Source of the DNA: Gammaproteobacteria bacterium
Lineage (GTDB): Bacteria; Pseudomonadota; Gammaproteobacteria; Arenicellales; Poriferihabitantaceae
NCBI GenBank assembly: GCA_020027415.1
Contig: JAHRAW010000228.1
Location: 1-9,949, forward strand
DNA: 9,949 nt
Direction: 5' to 3'
Within the stretch, counting starts at the first letter, position 1, and each line of letters opens with the position of its first letter. Shown here piece after piece: positions 1 through 7,367 of this stretch. Position numbers and translations under genes: made by a program. The notes beneath the pieces were generated by a model. It ran no database searches and was not told the DNA's origin. It saw nothing but the letters and a program-made list of their open reading frames with translations.

Positions 1-1441
1 GGGCTTCCAGTTGCGCCTCGATGGAAATCGGCACATGCACCGCCATCTGGTCGCCGTCAAAATCGGCGTTATAGGCGGTGCAAACCAGCGGATGCAACTG
101 AATCGCCTTGCCTTCAATCAACACCGGCTCAAACGCTTGAATGCCCAACCGATGCAAGGTGGGCGCACGATTCAGCATGATCGGGTGTTCGCGGATGACT
201 TCTTCCAGGATATCCCACACCTCCGGCACTTCCATTTCCACCATCTTTTTGGACTGCTTGATGGTGGCGGACAAGCCGTCCCGCTCCAGTTTGCCGAACA
301 CAAACGGCTTGAACAGTTCCAGCGCCATTTTCTTGGGCAAGCCGCACTGATGCAAGCGCAACGTCGGACCCACCACGATAACCGAACGCCCGGAATAATC
401 CACGCGCTTGCCCAACAGGTTTTGCCGAAAACGCCCCTGCTTGCCTTTGATCATGTCGGAAATGGATTTCAGTTGCCGCTTGTTTTTGCCGGTGACGGCG
501 CGCCCGCGTCGACCGTTGTCAAGCAACGCGTCCACGGATTCTTGCAGCATGCGTTTTTCATTGCGCACGATTAGATCCGGGGCGTTCAAATCAAGGAATC
601 GCTTCAGACGATTATTGCGGTTGATCACCCGGCGATACAATTCGTTCAAGTCTGAAGTGGCGAATCGACCGCCTTCCAGCGGCACCAACGGTCGCAGGTC
701 CGGCGGCAACACCGGCAACACTTCTAAGATCATGCCGTGCGGTTTGTTGCCGGATTTAATGAAGGCTTCCAGCACGCGCAAACGGCTGGTTAGTTTTTTG
801 ATTTTGGTTTCGGATTTGGTGGCGTTGATTTGTTCGCGCAGTTCAAGCAATTCTTCCTGCATGTCAATCTCGCGCATCAGCGCGCGAATCGCCTCGGCGC
901 CGATGCTCGCTTCAAATTCATCGCCATACGTTTCAATCGCACTCCGATAGGCTTCCTCGCTCAACAACTCGCCGCGCTTAAAGTCGGTCAGCCCCGGGGC
1001 AATGACCATATAGGCTTCAAAATACAACACGCGCTCCAAATCGCGCACGCTCATGTCAAGGAACAGCCCCAACCGCGATGGCAACGATTTGAGAAACCAG
1101 ATATGCGCGCACGGCGCCGCCAGTTCAATATGCCCCATGCGCTCGCGGCGCACCTTCGCCAAAGTGACTTCCACGCCGCACTTCTCGCACACCGCGCCGC
1201 GATGTTTGAGGCGCTTGTATTTACCGCACAAGCATTCGTAATCGCTCACTGGACCGAATAGTTTGGCGCAAAATAATCCGTCCCGCTCCGGCTTGAAGGT
1301 GCGGTAATTAACGGTTTCCGGCTTCTTTACTTCGCCAAACGACCACGAGCGAATTTTCTCCGCCGAGGCGATGCTAACGCGGATGGCGTCAAAATCTTCC
1401 GCCGTTTCGCTTTGCTTGAGTAGGTTGAAAATGTCTTTCAT
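1..1441 (-). CDS. rpoC: RNA polymerase beta' subunit, N-terminal 480 residues (partial)
   Basis: This is the catalytic beta' subunit of DNA-dependent RNA polymerase; the C-terminal two thirds lie beyond the left edge. Translation from the ATG at 1441 stays open for 480 codons and aligns nearly without gaps to E. coli RpoC. Visible landmarks are the N-terminal zinc-binding cysteines C70, C72, C85 and C88 (CLCGKYK...CEKCG), the lid/rudder-region stretch LLDNGRRGRA near 306-315, the switch/bridge segment RVDYSGRSV near 346-354, and the absolutely conserved NADFDGDQ at 458-465. Its aspartates 460, 462 and 464 hold the catalytic magnesium. A GAGGGG ribosome-binding site (1448-1453) lies 6 bases before the start, and only 12 bases separate it from the rpoB stop, so rpoB and rpoC are co-transcribed. 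Nothing in the visible part is truncated or unusual. The identification is certain. Confidence 0.98.
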   Translation of the reverse strand, partial: MKDIFNLLKQSETAEDFDAIRVSIASAEKIRSWSFGEVKKPETVNYRTFKPERDGLFCAKLFGPVSDYECLCGKYKRLKHRGAVCEKCGVEVTLAKVRRERMGHIELAAPCAHIWFLKSLPSRLGLFLDMSVRDLERVLYFEAYMVIAPGLTDFKRGELLSEEAYRSAIETYGDEFEASIGAEAIRALMREIDMQEELLELREQINATKSETKIKKLTSRLRVLEAFIKSGNKPHGMILEVLPVLPPDLRPLVPLEGGRFATSDLNELYRRVINRNNRLKRFLDLNAPDLIVRNEKRMLQESVDALLDNGRRGRAVTGKNKRQLKSISDMIKGKQGRFRQNLLGKRVDYSGRSVIVVGPTLRLHQCGLPKKMALELFKPFVFGKLERDGLSATIKQSKKMVEMEVPEVWDILEEVIREHPIMLNRAPTLHRLGIQAFEPVLIEGKAIQLHPLVCTAYNADFDGDQMAVHVPISIEAQLEA

Positions 1442-1453
1442 AATGCGCCCCTC

Positions 1454-4400
1454 TTACAGGCCTCGGGTTTCGGTTGCCGACAAAGCGCCGCCTTCTCTGA
1501 GATTTAGATTGAGCCCCAGCGAGCGGATTTCCTTGACTAACACGTTGAAGGAAGCGGGCATGCCGGTGTTGGTTGCATGCTCGCCGCTAATGATGTTTTC
1601 GTATATTTTGGAGCGCCCGGCGACATCGTCCGATTTGACCGTGAGCATCTCCTGCAGCACATAGGCGGCGCCGTAGGCTTCCAACGCCCACACTTCCATC
1701 TCGCCAAAACGTTGACCGCCGAACTGCGCCTTGCCGCCCAACGGCTGCTGGGTAATCAGGCTATACGGGCCAGTGGAACGCGCGTGCATCTTGTCGTCCA
1801 CCAGATGGTTTAGTTTGAGAATGTACATGTAACCGCAGGTGACCGGTCTATCAAACGCTTCGCCGGTGCGCCCGTCATACAAGGTGATTTGTCCGCTTTG
1901 CGGCAACTTGGCAAGTTTCAGCATGCCTTTGATTTCGCTCTCATGCGCGCCGTCAAACACCGGCGTCGCCATCGGCACACCGGCGCGCAGGTGGTGGCAT
2001 AAGTCCAGCAGTTCCTGTTTGGAAAACGACCCCAGCGATTCCTTTTTGCCGCTGGTGTTATACACCTTGCCCAGGAATTCGCGGAGTTGCTCCGGCTTGC
2101 TATTGGCGCGCAACAAGTCGTCAATTTTTTTGCCGATGGCTTTCGCCGCCCAGCCAAGGTGGGTCTCCAACACTTGACCGATGTTCATGCGCGACGGCAC
2201 GCCCAACGGATTCAGACAGATGTCCACCGGGGTGCCGTCCGCCATGTAGGGCATGTCTTCCTCGGCGACAATCTTGGAGATCACGCCTTTGTTGCCGTGC
2301 CGCCCAGCCATTTTGTCGCCGGGCTGCAGGCGGCGTTTGACCGCAACAAAAGCCTTGACGATTTTTAAGACGCTGGGAGACAGGTCATCGCCCATCTGTA
2401 TTTTTTCCTTCTTCTCCTCGAAACGCTGCGCAAATTCCGCGCGCTGGGCTTGCAACTGGTCGCGGATTTTCTCAATGCCGGCGTTGGCTTGTTCGTTGCG
2501 CAGGCGAATTTCAAACCACTGCTTGTGGGACAATTGTTCAAGGTAATTCTTGGTGATTTTTTCGTCGGCTTTGAGCCCTTTTGGACCGCCCTCGGCGACA
2601 TGGTTATGCAGCAGTTTCTCAATGCGCGCATAAGAATCCGCTTCCAAGATTCGGCTCTGGTCGTCAATATCTTTGCGCACCATCGCCAGTTCCTCATTGT
2701 CGTTGGCGGTGGCGCGCGCGTCTTTTTCCAGCCCTTCGCGGGTGAACACTTGCACATCAATCACGGTACCCTTCATGCCGGATGGCAGGCGCAGTGAAGT
2801 ATCCTTCACATCCGAGGCTTTCTCGCCGAAAATGGCGCGCAACAACTTCTCTTCGGGAGTCAGTTGGGTTTCTTCTTTGGGAGTGATCTTGCCCACCAAC
2901 ACATCCCCCGGCTGCACCGTGGCGCCGATATAAACGATGCCGGATTCATCCAGTTTGGACAGCGCCCCTTCCCCTACATTGGGAATGTCGCGGCTGATTT
3001 CCTCGACGCCGCTTTTGGTCTCGCGCGCCACGCAGGACAACTCTTCAATGTGAATGGAGGTATACACATCTTCCTTAACCAAGCGCTCGGAGATTAAAAT
3101 TGAGTCTTCAAAGTTGTAGCCGTTCCACGGCATGAACGCGACCAACACGTTTTGCCCAAGCGCCAATTCGCCGAGGTCGGTTGCCGGACCGTCCGCCAAC
3201 ACATCGTTGCGCGCGACTTCATCGCCCAGTTTGACCAGCGGTCGCTGGTTGATGGTGGTATCTTGATTGGAGCGCTGATATTTGGTGAGATTGTAAATAT
3301 CCACGCCCGGCTCGCTGGCAACGCTTTCGTCGTCATGGACCCGCACCACGATTCGCGACGCATCCACGGAATCCACCACGCCGCCGCGGCGGGCAATCAC
3401 CGTGACCCCGGAATCAACCGCCACGCTGCGCTCCATGCCGGTGCCTACCAACGGTTTTTCGCTGCGGATCAGCGGCACCGCTTGCCGTTGCATGTTGGCG
3501 CCCATCAGCGCGCGATTGGCGTCATCGTGTTCCAAGAAAGGCACCAACGAAGCGGCCACGGAGACGATTTGCTGCGGCGCCACATCCACATAATCAATCT
3601 GCGGCGGCGCCGCCAGCGAAAATTCATTTTTATGTCGGCATAACACCAGTTCATCGGTGAACTTGCCGCGCGCATCGCGGGCCGCGTTGGCTTGCGCGAT
3701 TACGAAGTTATACTCTTCAATCGCCGACAGATAATCCACTTGCTCAGTAATCCTGCCCTTTTCCACTTTGCGATACGGCGTTTCCAGAAAGCCGTATTCG
3801 TTGGTGCGGGCAAAACAGGCGAGCGAGTTAATTAAGCCGATGTTGGGTCCCTCCGGGGTTTCCACCGGGCACACCCTGCCATAGTGGGTGGGATGCACAT
3901 CGCGCACTTCAAAGCCGGCGCGCGAGCGAGTCAAGCCGCCCGGACCAAGCGCCGAAACTCGGCGTTTATGCGTCACCTCAGCCAACGGATTGGTCTGATC
4001 CATAAACTGCGACAACTGGCTGGAACCGAAGAATTCCTTCACCACCGCCGAAACCGGCTTGGCGTTGATTAAATCCTGCGGCGTTAAGTTTTCGCTCTCC
4101 ACCAGATTCAGTTTTTCTTTGACCGAGCGCTCAACCCGCACCAAGCCGATGCGAAATTGGTTTTCCACCAACTCGCCCACCGAGCGCACGCGGCGATTGC
4201 TGAGGTTGTCAATATCATCCGACTCGCCTTTGCCGTTTCGTAGCGCGACGATTCTTTTCATCACCTCAATGATGTCCTGCTTGCTTAATGTGCCGGGACC
4301 TTCGTCGCTCTCCCGACCGAGACAGCGGTTCAACTTCATGCGCCCCACCGCCGACAAGTCATAACGTTCGGGGTTGAAAAACAGGTTGGTGAACAGCGCG

Positions 4401-5845
4401 GCGGCGGGGTCTTTGGTGGGCGGTTCGCCGGGGCGCATCACCCGGTAGATTTCCTCGCGCGCCTGTTCTTCCGAGCGCGTGGCGTCCGCGCGCAAGGTAT
4501 CGGAAATAAAAGGACCGCAATTAATGTCATTGGTGGCGATGGTTTCAAGCTGTTTGCTGCCGCTTGCCCGCAACTTGTCCAACACCGACGCCGTGATTTG
4601 CGTGTTGGCAGGTAAAACCATATGCAGTCCGACTGCGTTGATTTCTTTTTTGAGCAGGTCTTTCTGCAACTTTTCCAGCCGCGCATCGGTTATTTTGGGG
4701 AGCCGTTCTCCGTCAATTTGCGCGCCGTCTGCGCGGCTCGCCGGCGCCGACTTGGCGCCGAAAAACTCCACTAGCTGCGCCGCTGAAAACAGCACCTCTC
4801 CGCTGTCGCGATCGATCACCTCTTGCAAGTGGTAGGCGGTGTCGCTAATTTCTACGCCCAATTCGGTTAAGCCGCTCTTGGTCAGCGCAACCACGGCGAC
4901 CGCTTGTTGGAGCGCATTGTCCTTCGCCAAGATGCGATTCACGATAAAGTCTTTCGGCACTTCAATTTTCTTGAGACCGGCTTGGCTCAATATCTGCAGG
5001 TGGCGGGCGGTGACGCGCTTGCCCCGTTCCACGACCACCTGCGCGGCGCCTTTCTTGGCGGGATGTTTAATATCAAATTCCAGTTGTTGCCCGCGCAACC
5101 GCTCCGGCACCAGTTGCATGGAGTAACTTTTCTGCCTCATGGTGATGTGGTCGTTCTCAAAAAACATCGCGAGGATGTCGTTGGTGCTGTAGCCAAGCGC
5201 CCGCAACAAAACCGTGCCTAACAATTTGCGGCGGCGGTCAATGCGTACATACAGCAGGTCTTTGAAATCAAATTCAAAGTCCAGCCACGAGCCGCGATAG
5301 GGAATCACGCGCGCGGAAAATAACAACTTGCCGGAAACATGGCTTTTGCCGCCGTCATGGTCAAAGATGACGCCCGGCGAGCGATGCAATTGGGACACCA
5401 CCACCCGCTCGGTGCCATTGACCACAAAGGTGCCGTTTTCAGTCATCAACGGCATGTCGCCAAGATAAACGGTGTTCTCGCGCACTTCCTTGACGCGCTT
5501 GTTGCTGCCCCCTTTGTTGAATATCTTCAGCCGCATCAACGCGCGCAACGGGCACGCGTACATCAGCCCGCGCCGCTGACACTCAGCGACATCAAACGGC
5601 GGCTTCCCTAACTGGTAACTGACGAACTCCAAAATGACATTGCCGCTGTAACTGGCAATCGGAAATACCGACTTGAAAGCCGCTTGGATGCCGCGATCAA
5701 TGCGTTGCTGCGGCGATACATCGTCTTGCAGATATTGATGATAAGATTGTTTCTGCGTGTCCAACAGATACGGCACTGGGAAGTGATCTACGCGTTTGCT
5801 AAAACTCTTGCGAATCCGCTTTTTTTCGGTAAAGGAATAACCCAT
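1454..5845 (-). CDS. rpoB: RNA polymerase beta subunit
   Basis: This is the complete beta subunit of RNA polymerase, 1463 residues against 1342 in E. coli. The start MGYSFTEKKRIRK matches E. coli MVYSYTEKKRIRK, which fixes the ATG at 5845; an AGAGGG ribosome-binding site at 5852-5857 sits 6 bases upstream. Landmarks in order: protrusion NGTERVVVSQLHRSPG (143-158), rifampicin cluster I GSSQLSQFMDQTNPL...THKRRVSALG (607-634), NFEDS with E913 and D914 at the active site, and GDKMAGRHGNKG (1176-1187), whose lysines 1178 and 1186 correspond to E. coli K1065 and K1073. The C-terminal switch/clamp segment GGKAQFGGQRFGEMEVWALEA is at 1370-1390. The proteobacterial beta-SI2 insertion is present (about 1041-1150). 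About 91 residues more than E. coli lie between AKD (307-309) and TND (438-440), in the beta-SI1 region, and the C-terminus carries a tail of about 11 residues. Identification is certain; the role of the extra segment is unknown. Confidence 0.98.
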   Translation of the reverse strand: MGYSFTEKKRIRKSFSKRVDHFPVPYLLDTQKQSYHQYLQDDVSPQQRIDRGIQAAFKSVFPIASYSGNVILEFVSYQLGKPPFDVAECQRRGLMYACPLRALMRLKIFNKGGSNKRVKEVRENTVYLGDMPLMTENGTFVVNGTERVVVSQLHRSPGVIFDHDGGKSHVSGKLLFSARVIPYRGSWLDFEFDFKDLLYVRIDRRRKLLGTVLLRALGYSTNDILAMFFENDHITMRQKSYSMQLVPERLRGQQLEFDIKHPAKKGAAQVVVERGKRVTARHLQILSQAGLKKIEVPKDFIVNRILAKDNALQQAVAVVALTKSGLTELGVEISDTAYHLQEVIDRDSGEVLFSAAQLVEFFGAKSAPASRADGAQIDGERLPKITDARLEKLQKDLLKKEINAVGLHMVLPANTQITASVLDKLRASGSKQLETIATNDINCGPFISDTLRADATRSEEQAREEIYRVMRPGEPPTKDPAAALFTNLFFNPERYDLSAVGRMKLNRCLGRESDEGPGTLSKQDIIEVMKRIVALRNGKGESDDIDNLSNRRVRSVGELVENQFRIGLVRVERSVKEKLNLVESENLTPQDLINAKPVSAVVKEFFGSSQLSQFMDQTNPLAEVTHKRRVSALGPGGLTRSRAGFEVRDVHPTHYGRVCPVETPEGPNIGLINSLACFARTNEYGFLETPYRKVEKGRITEQVDYLSAIEEYNFVIAQANAARDARGKFTDELVLCRHKNEFSLAAPPQIDYVDVAPQQIVSVAASLVPFLEHDDANRALMGANMQRQAVPLIRSEKPLVGTGMERSVAVDSGVTVIARRGGVVDSVDASRIVVRVHDDESVASEPGVDIYNLTKYQRSNQDTTINQRPLVKLGDEVARNDVLADGPATDLGELALGQNVLVAFMPWNGYNFEDSILISERLVKEDVYTSIHIEELSCVARETKSGVEEISRDIPNVGEGALSKLDESGIVYIGATVQPGDVLVGKITPKEETQLTPEEKLLRAIFGEKASDVKDTSLRLPSGMKGTVIDVQVFTREGLEKDARATANDNEELAMVRKDIDDQSRILEADSYARIEKLLHNHVAEGGPKGLKADEKITKNYLEQLSHKQWFEIRLRNEQANAGIEKIRDQLQAQRAEFAQRFEEKKEKIQMGDDLSPSVLKIVKAFVAVKRRLQPGDKMAGRHGNKGVISKIVAEEDMPYMADGTPVDICLNPLGVPSRMNIGQVLETHLGWAAKAIGKKIDDLLRANSKPEQLREFLGKVYNTSGKKESLGSFSKQELLDLCHHLRAGVPMATPVFDGAHESEIKGMLKLAKLPQSGQITLYDGRTGEAFDRPVTCGYMYILKLNHLVDDKMHARSTGPYSLITQQPLGGKAQFGGQRFGEMEVWALEAYGAAYVLQEMLTVKSDDVAGRSKIYENIISGEHATNTGMPASFNVLVKEIRSLGLNLNLREGGALSATETRGL

Positions 5846-5851
5846 GAATTG

Positions 5852-5857
5852 CCCTCT
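5852..5857 (-). promoter_or_regulatory. Ribosome-binding site of rpoB
   Basis: On the minus strand the sequence AGAGGG lies 6 bases before the rpoB ATG. It is one of the clearer Shine-Dalgarno sites in the window. It lies directly downstream of an AT-rich palindrome, so structure there could affect its accessibility. Confidence 0.75.
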
Positions 5858-5861
5858 TGCT

Positions 5862-5877
5862 TAACTTAATTAAGTTA
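5862..5877. repeat. 16-bp perfect palindrome upstream of rpoB
   Basis: TAACTTAATTAAGTTA reads identically on both strands. In RNA it could form a 6-bp stem with an AATT loop ending 4 bases before the rpoB ribosome-binding site. It is strikingly AT-rich compared with its GC-rich surroundings. Its function is unknown; it could be a translational enhancer, a protein-binding site or incidental. Confidence 0.8.
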
Positions 5878-6095
5878 GATCGCGCCACACTTTTCATTTC
5901 CGCGCGGAGCGATCCACCAACGCGCGAAAGCATCATTTGTCACCGCCGCCGGCAAGCCATGACAAACCACCACCGATACCGATACCGATTAGGTCAGCAC
6001 CAATTCATGTCATGCGCCGAGAGCGAGCGCACCGCTTCCGCGCGCACGGCGGAAAGTCGGGCGCGGTCACGCCCACGCCGGCTACAAGCAGACCA

Positions 6096-6473
6096 TCACT
6101 TGACTTCGGCGGTGCCGCCGGCATCCTCAATCTGCTTCTTGAAGCCGTCCGCCTCCTCTTTTTTGAGCCCCTCTTTGAGCGACGAGGGCGCCGACTCAAC
6201 CAGGTCTTTGGCTTCTTTTAAGCCCAGCCCGGTAATCGCGCGCGCCACTTTGATGACGGCGACTTTTTTATCGCCGAAGCCGCTCAAGATTAGGTTGAAT
6301 TCTGTTTGCTCCTCGGCCACGGCGGCTTCGCCGGGCGCCGCGCTCGGGGCTGCAACCGCCGCCACCGCGGCGGAAACGCCGAATTTCTCTTCCATGTCCT
6401 TAATCAACTCAGACAGGTCAAGAACCGACATATTGGCGATGCCGTCAAGGATTTCTTGTTTGCTTAAAGCCAT
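6096..6473 (-). CDS. rplL: 50S ribosomal protein L7/L12
   Basis: L7/L12 is the multi-copy stalk protein that recruits and stimulates the translation factors EF-Tu, EF-G, IF2 and release factors. The protein has 125 residues (E. coli 121). The N-terminal dimerisation and L10-binding domain is about residues 1-33. An Ala/Pro/Glu-rich flexible hinge follows (about 34-56). The compact C-terminal factor-binding domain contains KVAVIKVARAITGLGLKEAK, the most conserved part of the family, and ends in GGTAEVK. The ATG at 6473 is supported by the standard MALSKQEILDGIA-type start and by an AGGAG ribosome-binding site (6483-6487) 9 bases upstream, as expected for the most highly translated gene of the cluster. 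It lies 132 bases after rplJ and 250 bases before rpoB. No anomaly is seen. Confidence 0.97.
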   Translation of the reverse strand: MALSKQEILDGIANMSVLDLSELIKDMEEKFGVSAAVAAVAAPSAAPGEAAVAEEQTEFNLILSGFGDKKVAVIKVARAITGLGLKEAKDLVESAPSSLKEGLKKEEADGFKKQIEDAGGTAEVK

Positions 6474-6482
6474 AGTTTGTTA

Positions 6483-6487
6483 CTCCT
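6483..6487 (-). promoter_or_regulatory. Ribosome-binding site of rplL
   Basis: AGGAG on the minus strand, 9 bases before the rplL ATG. It is a strong site, consistent with the need for several L12 copies per L10. Confidence 0.75.
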
Positions 6488-6605
6488 GATCACTAACCAC
6501 ACAAAAATGAAATTTCAATGGAGTTGCTGATGCGCCGCCGCCAACCGATCAACACGATGCTCGCGCCCGCGCTGCTTGCTCTATCTACTGAGACCCGCAG
6601 TTCGG

Positions 6606-7130
6606 TTAAGCCGCTTCTTTCGCGCGCGCAACCGCTGCCGCCGTGCGAACGAATTGGCTCGGTATAGCATGCAGCGTTGCAGTTAATTTCTGCAACGGCG
6701 CGCGCATGGCGCCCATCAGCTGTGCGATGAGTTCATCTCGCCCCGGCAGTTTTGCCAACCGCTCAATCGTGCGCACATCCAACAACGCGCCATGCATAAC
6801 GCCCACGGTGAGGTGGAAATTGTCATGCTCTTTGGCGAATTGCGCCATAACCTTGGCGACCGCGAGCGGATCTTCGGCTACTGAGAAAATCACCGGTCCG
6901 ACGAAGTGTTCGGATAAACACGCAAAACTGGAGTCTGCGACCACGCGCTTGGCAAGGTTGTTTTTAACAACCTTGACCCACACGCCTTGCCGCCGCGCCG
7001 CGCCGCGCAACGCGGTCAACTGGGCGACGGTCAAACCGCGATACTCGGCTAACACCCCGGCTTGCGCCGTGGCGAGCGCCTCAGTCGCCGCGCTGACCAC
7101 GGCTTTTTTCTGCTGGATACTTAAACTCAT
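6606..7130 (-). CDS. rplJ: 50S ribosomal protein L10
   Basis: L10 anchors the L7/L12 dimers to 23S rRNA at the base of the factor-binding stalk; in the family, the L10-L12 complex also represses its own mRNA. The protein has 174 residues, close to the usual 165-175. The N-terminal rRNA-binding domain shows the family signatures EYRGLTVAQLTALR (about 29-42) and VKVVKNNLAKRVV (about 52-64). The C-terminal helix (about 138-170), rich in Ala, Leu and Lys, is the L12-binding part. The ATG at 7130 is preceded by GGAGAG 7 bases upstream and gives MSLSIQQKKAVV, a normal family start. Upstream lies the structured leader described separately, and rplL follows. This pairing is universal and supports the assignment. 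Confidence 0.97.
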   Translation of the reverse strand: MSLSIQQKKAVVSAATEALATAQAGVLAEYRGLTVAQLTALRGAARRQGVWVKVVKNNLAKRVVADSSFACLSEHFVGPVIFSVAEDPLAVAKVMAQFAKEHDNFHLTVGVMHGALLDVRTIERLAKLPGRDELIAQLMGAMRAPLQKLTATLHAIPSQFVRTAAAVARAKEAA

Positions 7131-7182
7131 ACAAGCACTCTCCGGCTAAAAATGATGTTCCGCAGTGGATTGGTTGCCACCT

Positions 7183-7285
7183 TTGGAACACCGTCTGCGC
7201 AGGCTACCATCGGTAAAATTCGCCGTAGCCAATTTTACCGATGGACACTTAAGAGTCGTCTACTCACCTGCGGTCTTTGACAACT
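7183..7285 (-). ncRNA. L10 leader RNA (autoregulatory element of rplJ)
   Basis: The minus-strand RNA between rplA and rplJ shows the architecture of the ribosomal L10 leader. A closing helix pairs ACCGCAGG (7267-7274) with CCTG and CGGT of CCTGCGCAGACGGT (7190-7203). The unpaired CGCAGA is placed asymmetrically, as expected for the kink-turn that L10-L12 recognises. Inside are a small hairpin GAGT/ACTC (7253-7265) and a long hairpin with perfect 14-bp arms (7207-7220 and 7231-7244) and a 10-base loop. In known cases, L10(L12)4 binding here represses translation of rplJ and rplL. Position and motifs support the call; the exact ends are approximate. A covariance-model search against the Rfam L10_leader family would settle it. 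Confidence 0.8.
7207..7244. repeat. Perfect 14-bp inverted repeat in the rplJ leader
   Basis: CCATCGGTAAAATT (7207-7220) and its exact reverse complement (7231-7244) flank a 10-base loop. On the minus-strand RNA the hairpin is not followed by a U-run, so it is not an intrinsic terminator. It fits as the long internal arm of the L10 leader. Confidence 0.9.
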
Positions 7286-7296
7286 CCATGACTCAG

Positions 7297-7336
7297 GTTT
7301 TGCCGATGGTTGCAACCGCCGGGCAACCATCAAAAC
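7297..7336. repeat. Hairpin between the rplA stop and the L10 leader
   Basis: GATGGTTGC (7305-7313) pairs exactly with GCAACCATC (7323-7331) across a 9-base loop. The helix can continue through GTTTT/AAAAC (7297-7301 with 7332-7336) after a 3-base bulge. It lies 31 bases beyond the rplA stop. No U-run follows on the minus strand. It could be an mRNA-processing or 3'-stabilising structure separating rplKA from rplJL; this is inference. Confidence 0.6.
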
Positions 7337-7367
7337 AAACACAAAACCGAATCAGGGATAGCCAAAT

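Larger units (their letters stand above)
5846..6095 (-). other. rplL-rpoB intergenic region
   Basis: This 250-base stretch holds no credible gene. It contains several small inverted repeats: TTTGTCA at 5936-5942 pairing with TGACAAA at 5960-5966 (17-base loop), and TTCCGC at 6036-6041 pairing with GCGGAA at 6049-6054 (7-base loop). There are also three tandem ACCGAT units at 5972-5989 and the palindrome at 5862-5877. None is followed by a run of U on the minus-strand RNA, so none is a standard intrinsic terminator. In E. coli the same interval holds a transcription attenuator and an RNase III processing site that lower rpoBC output relative to rplJL. A similar role here is inference from position only. 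Confidence 0.5.

Noticed and set aside
11..574. Plus-strand open frame of 187 codons opposite rpoC
   Set aside because: It is the antisense shadow of strongly conserved rpoC codons; the protein is His/Gln-rich with no recognisable family and no ribosome-binding site.
3152..3643. Plus-strand open frame of 163 codons opposite rpoB
   Set aside because: It lies wholly opposite conserved RpoB sequence and has the composition of an antisense shadow.
7207..7244. Intrinsic terminator between rplA and rplJ
   Set aside because: The 14-bp stem is strong but no U-run follows on the minus-strand RNA, and it fits better as an arm of the L10 leader.
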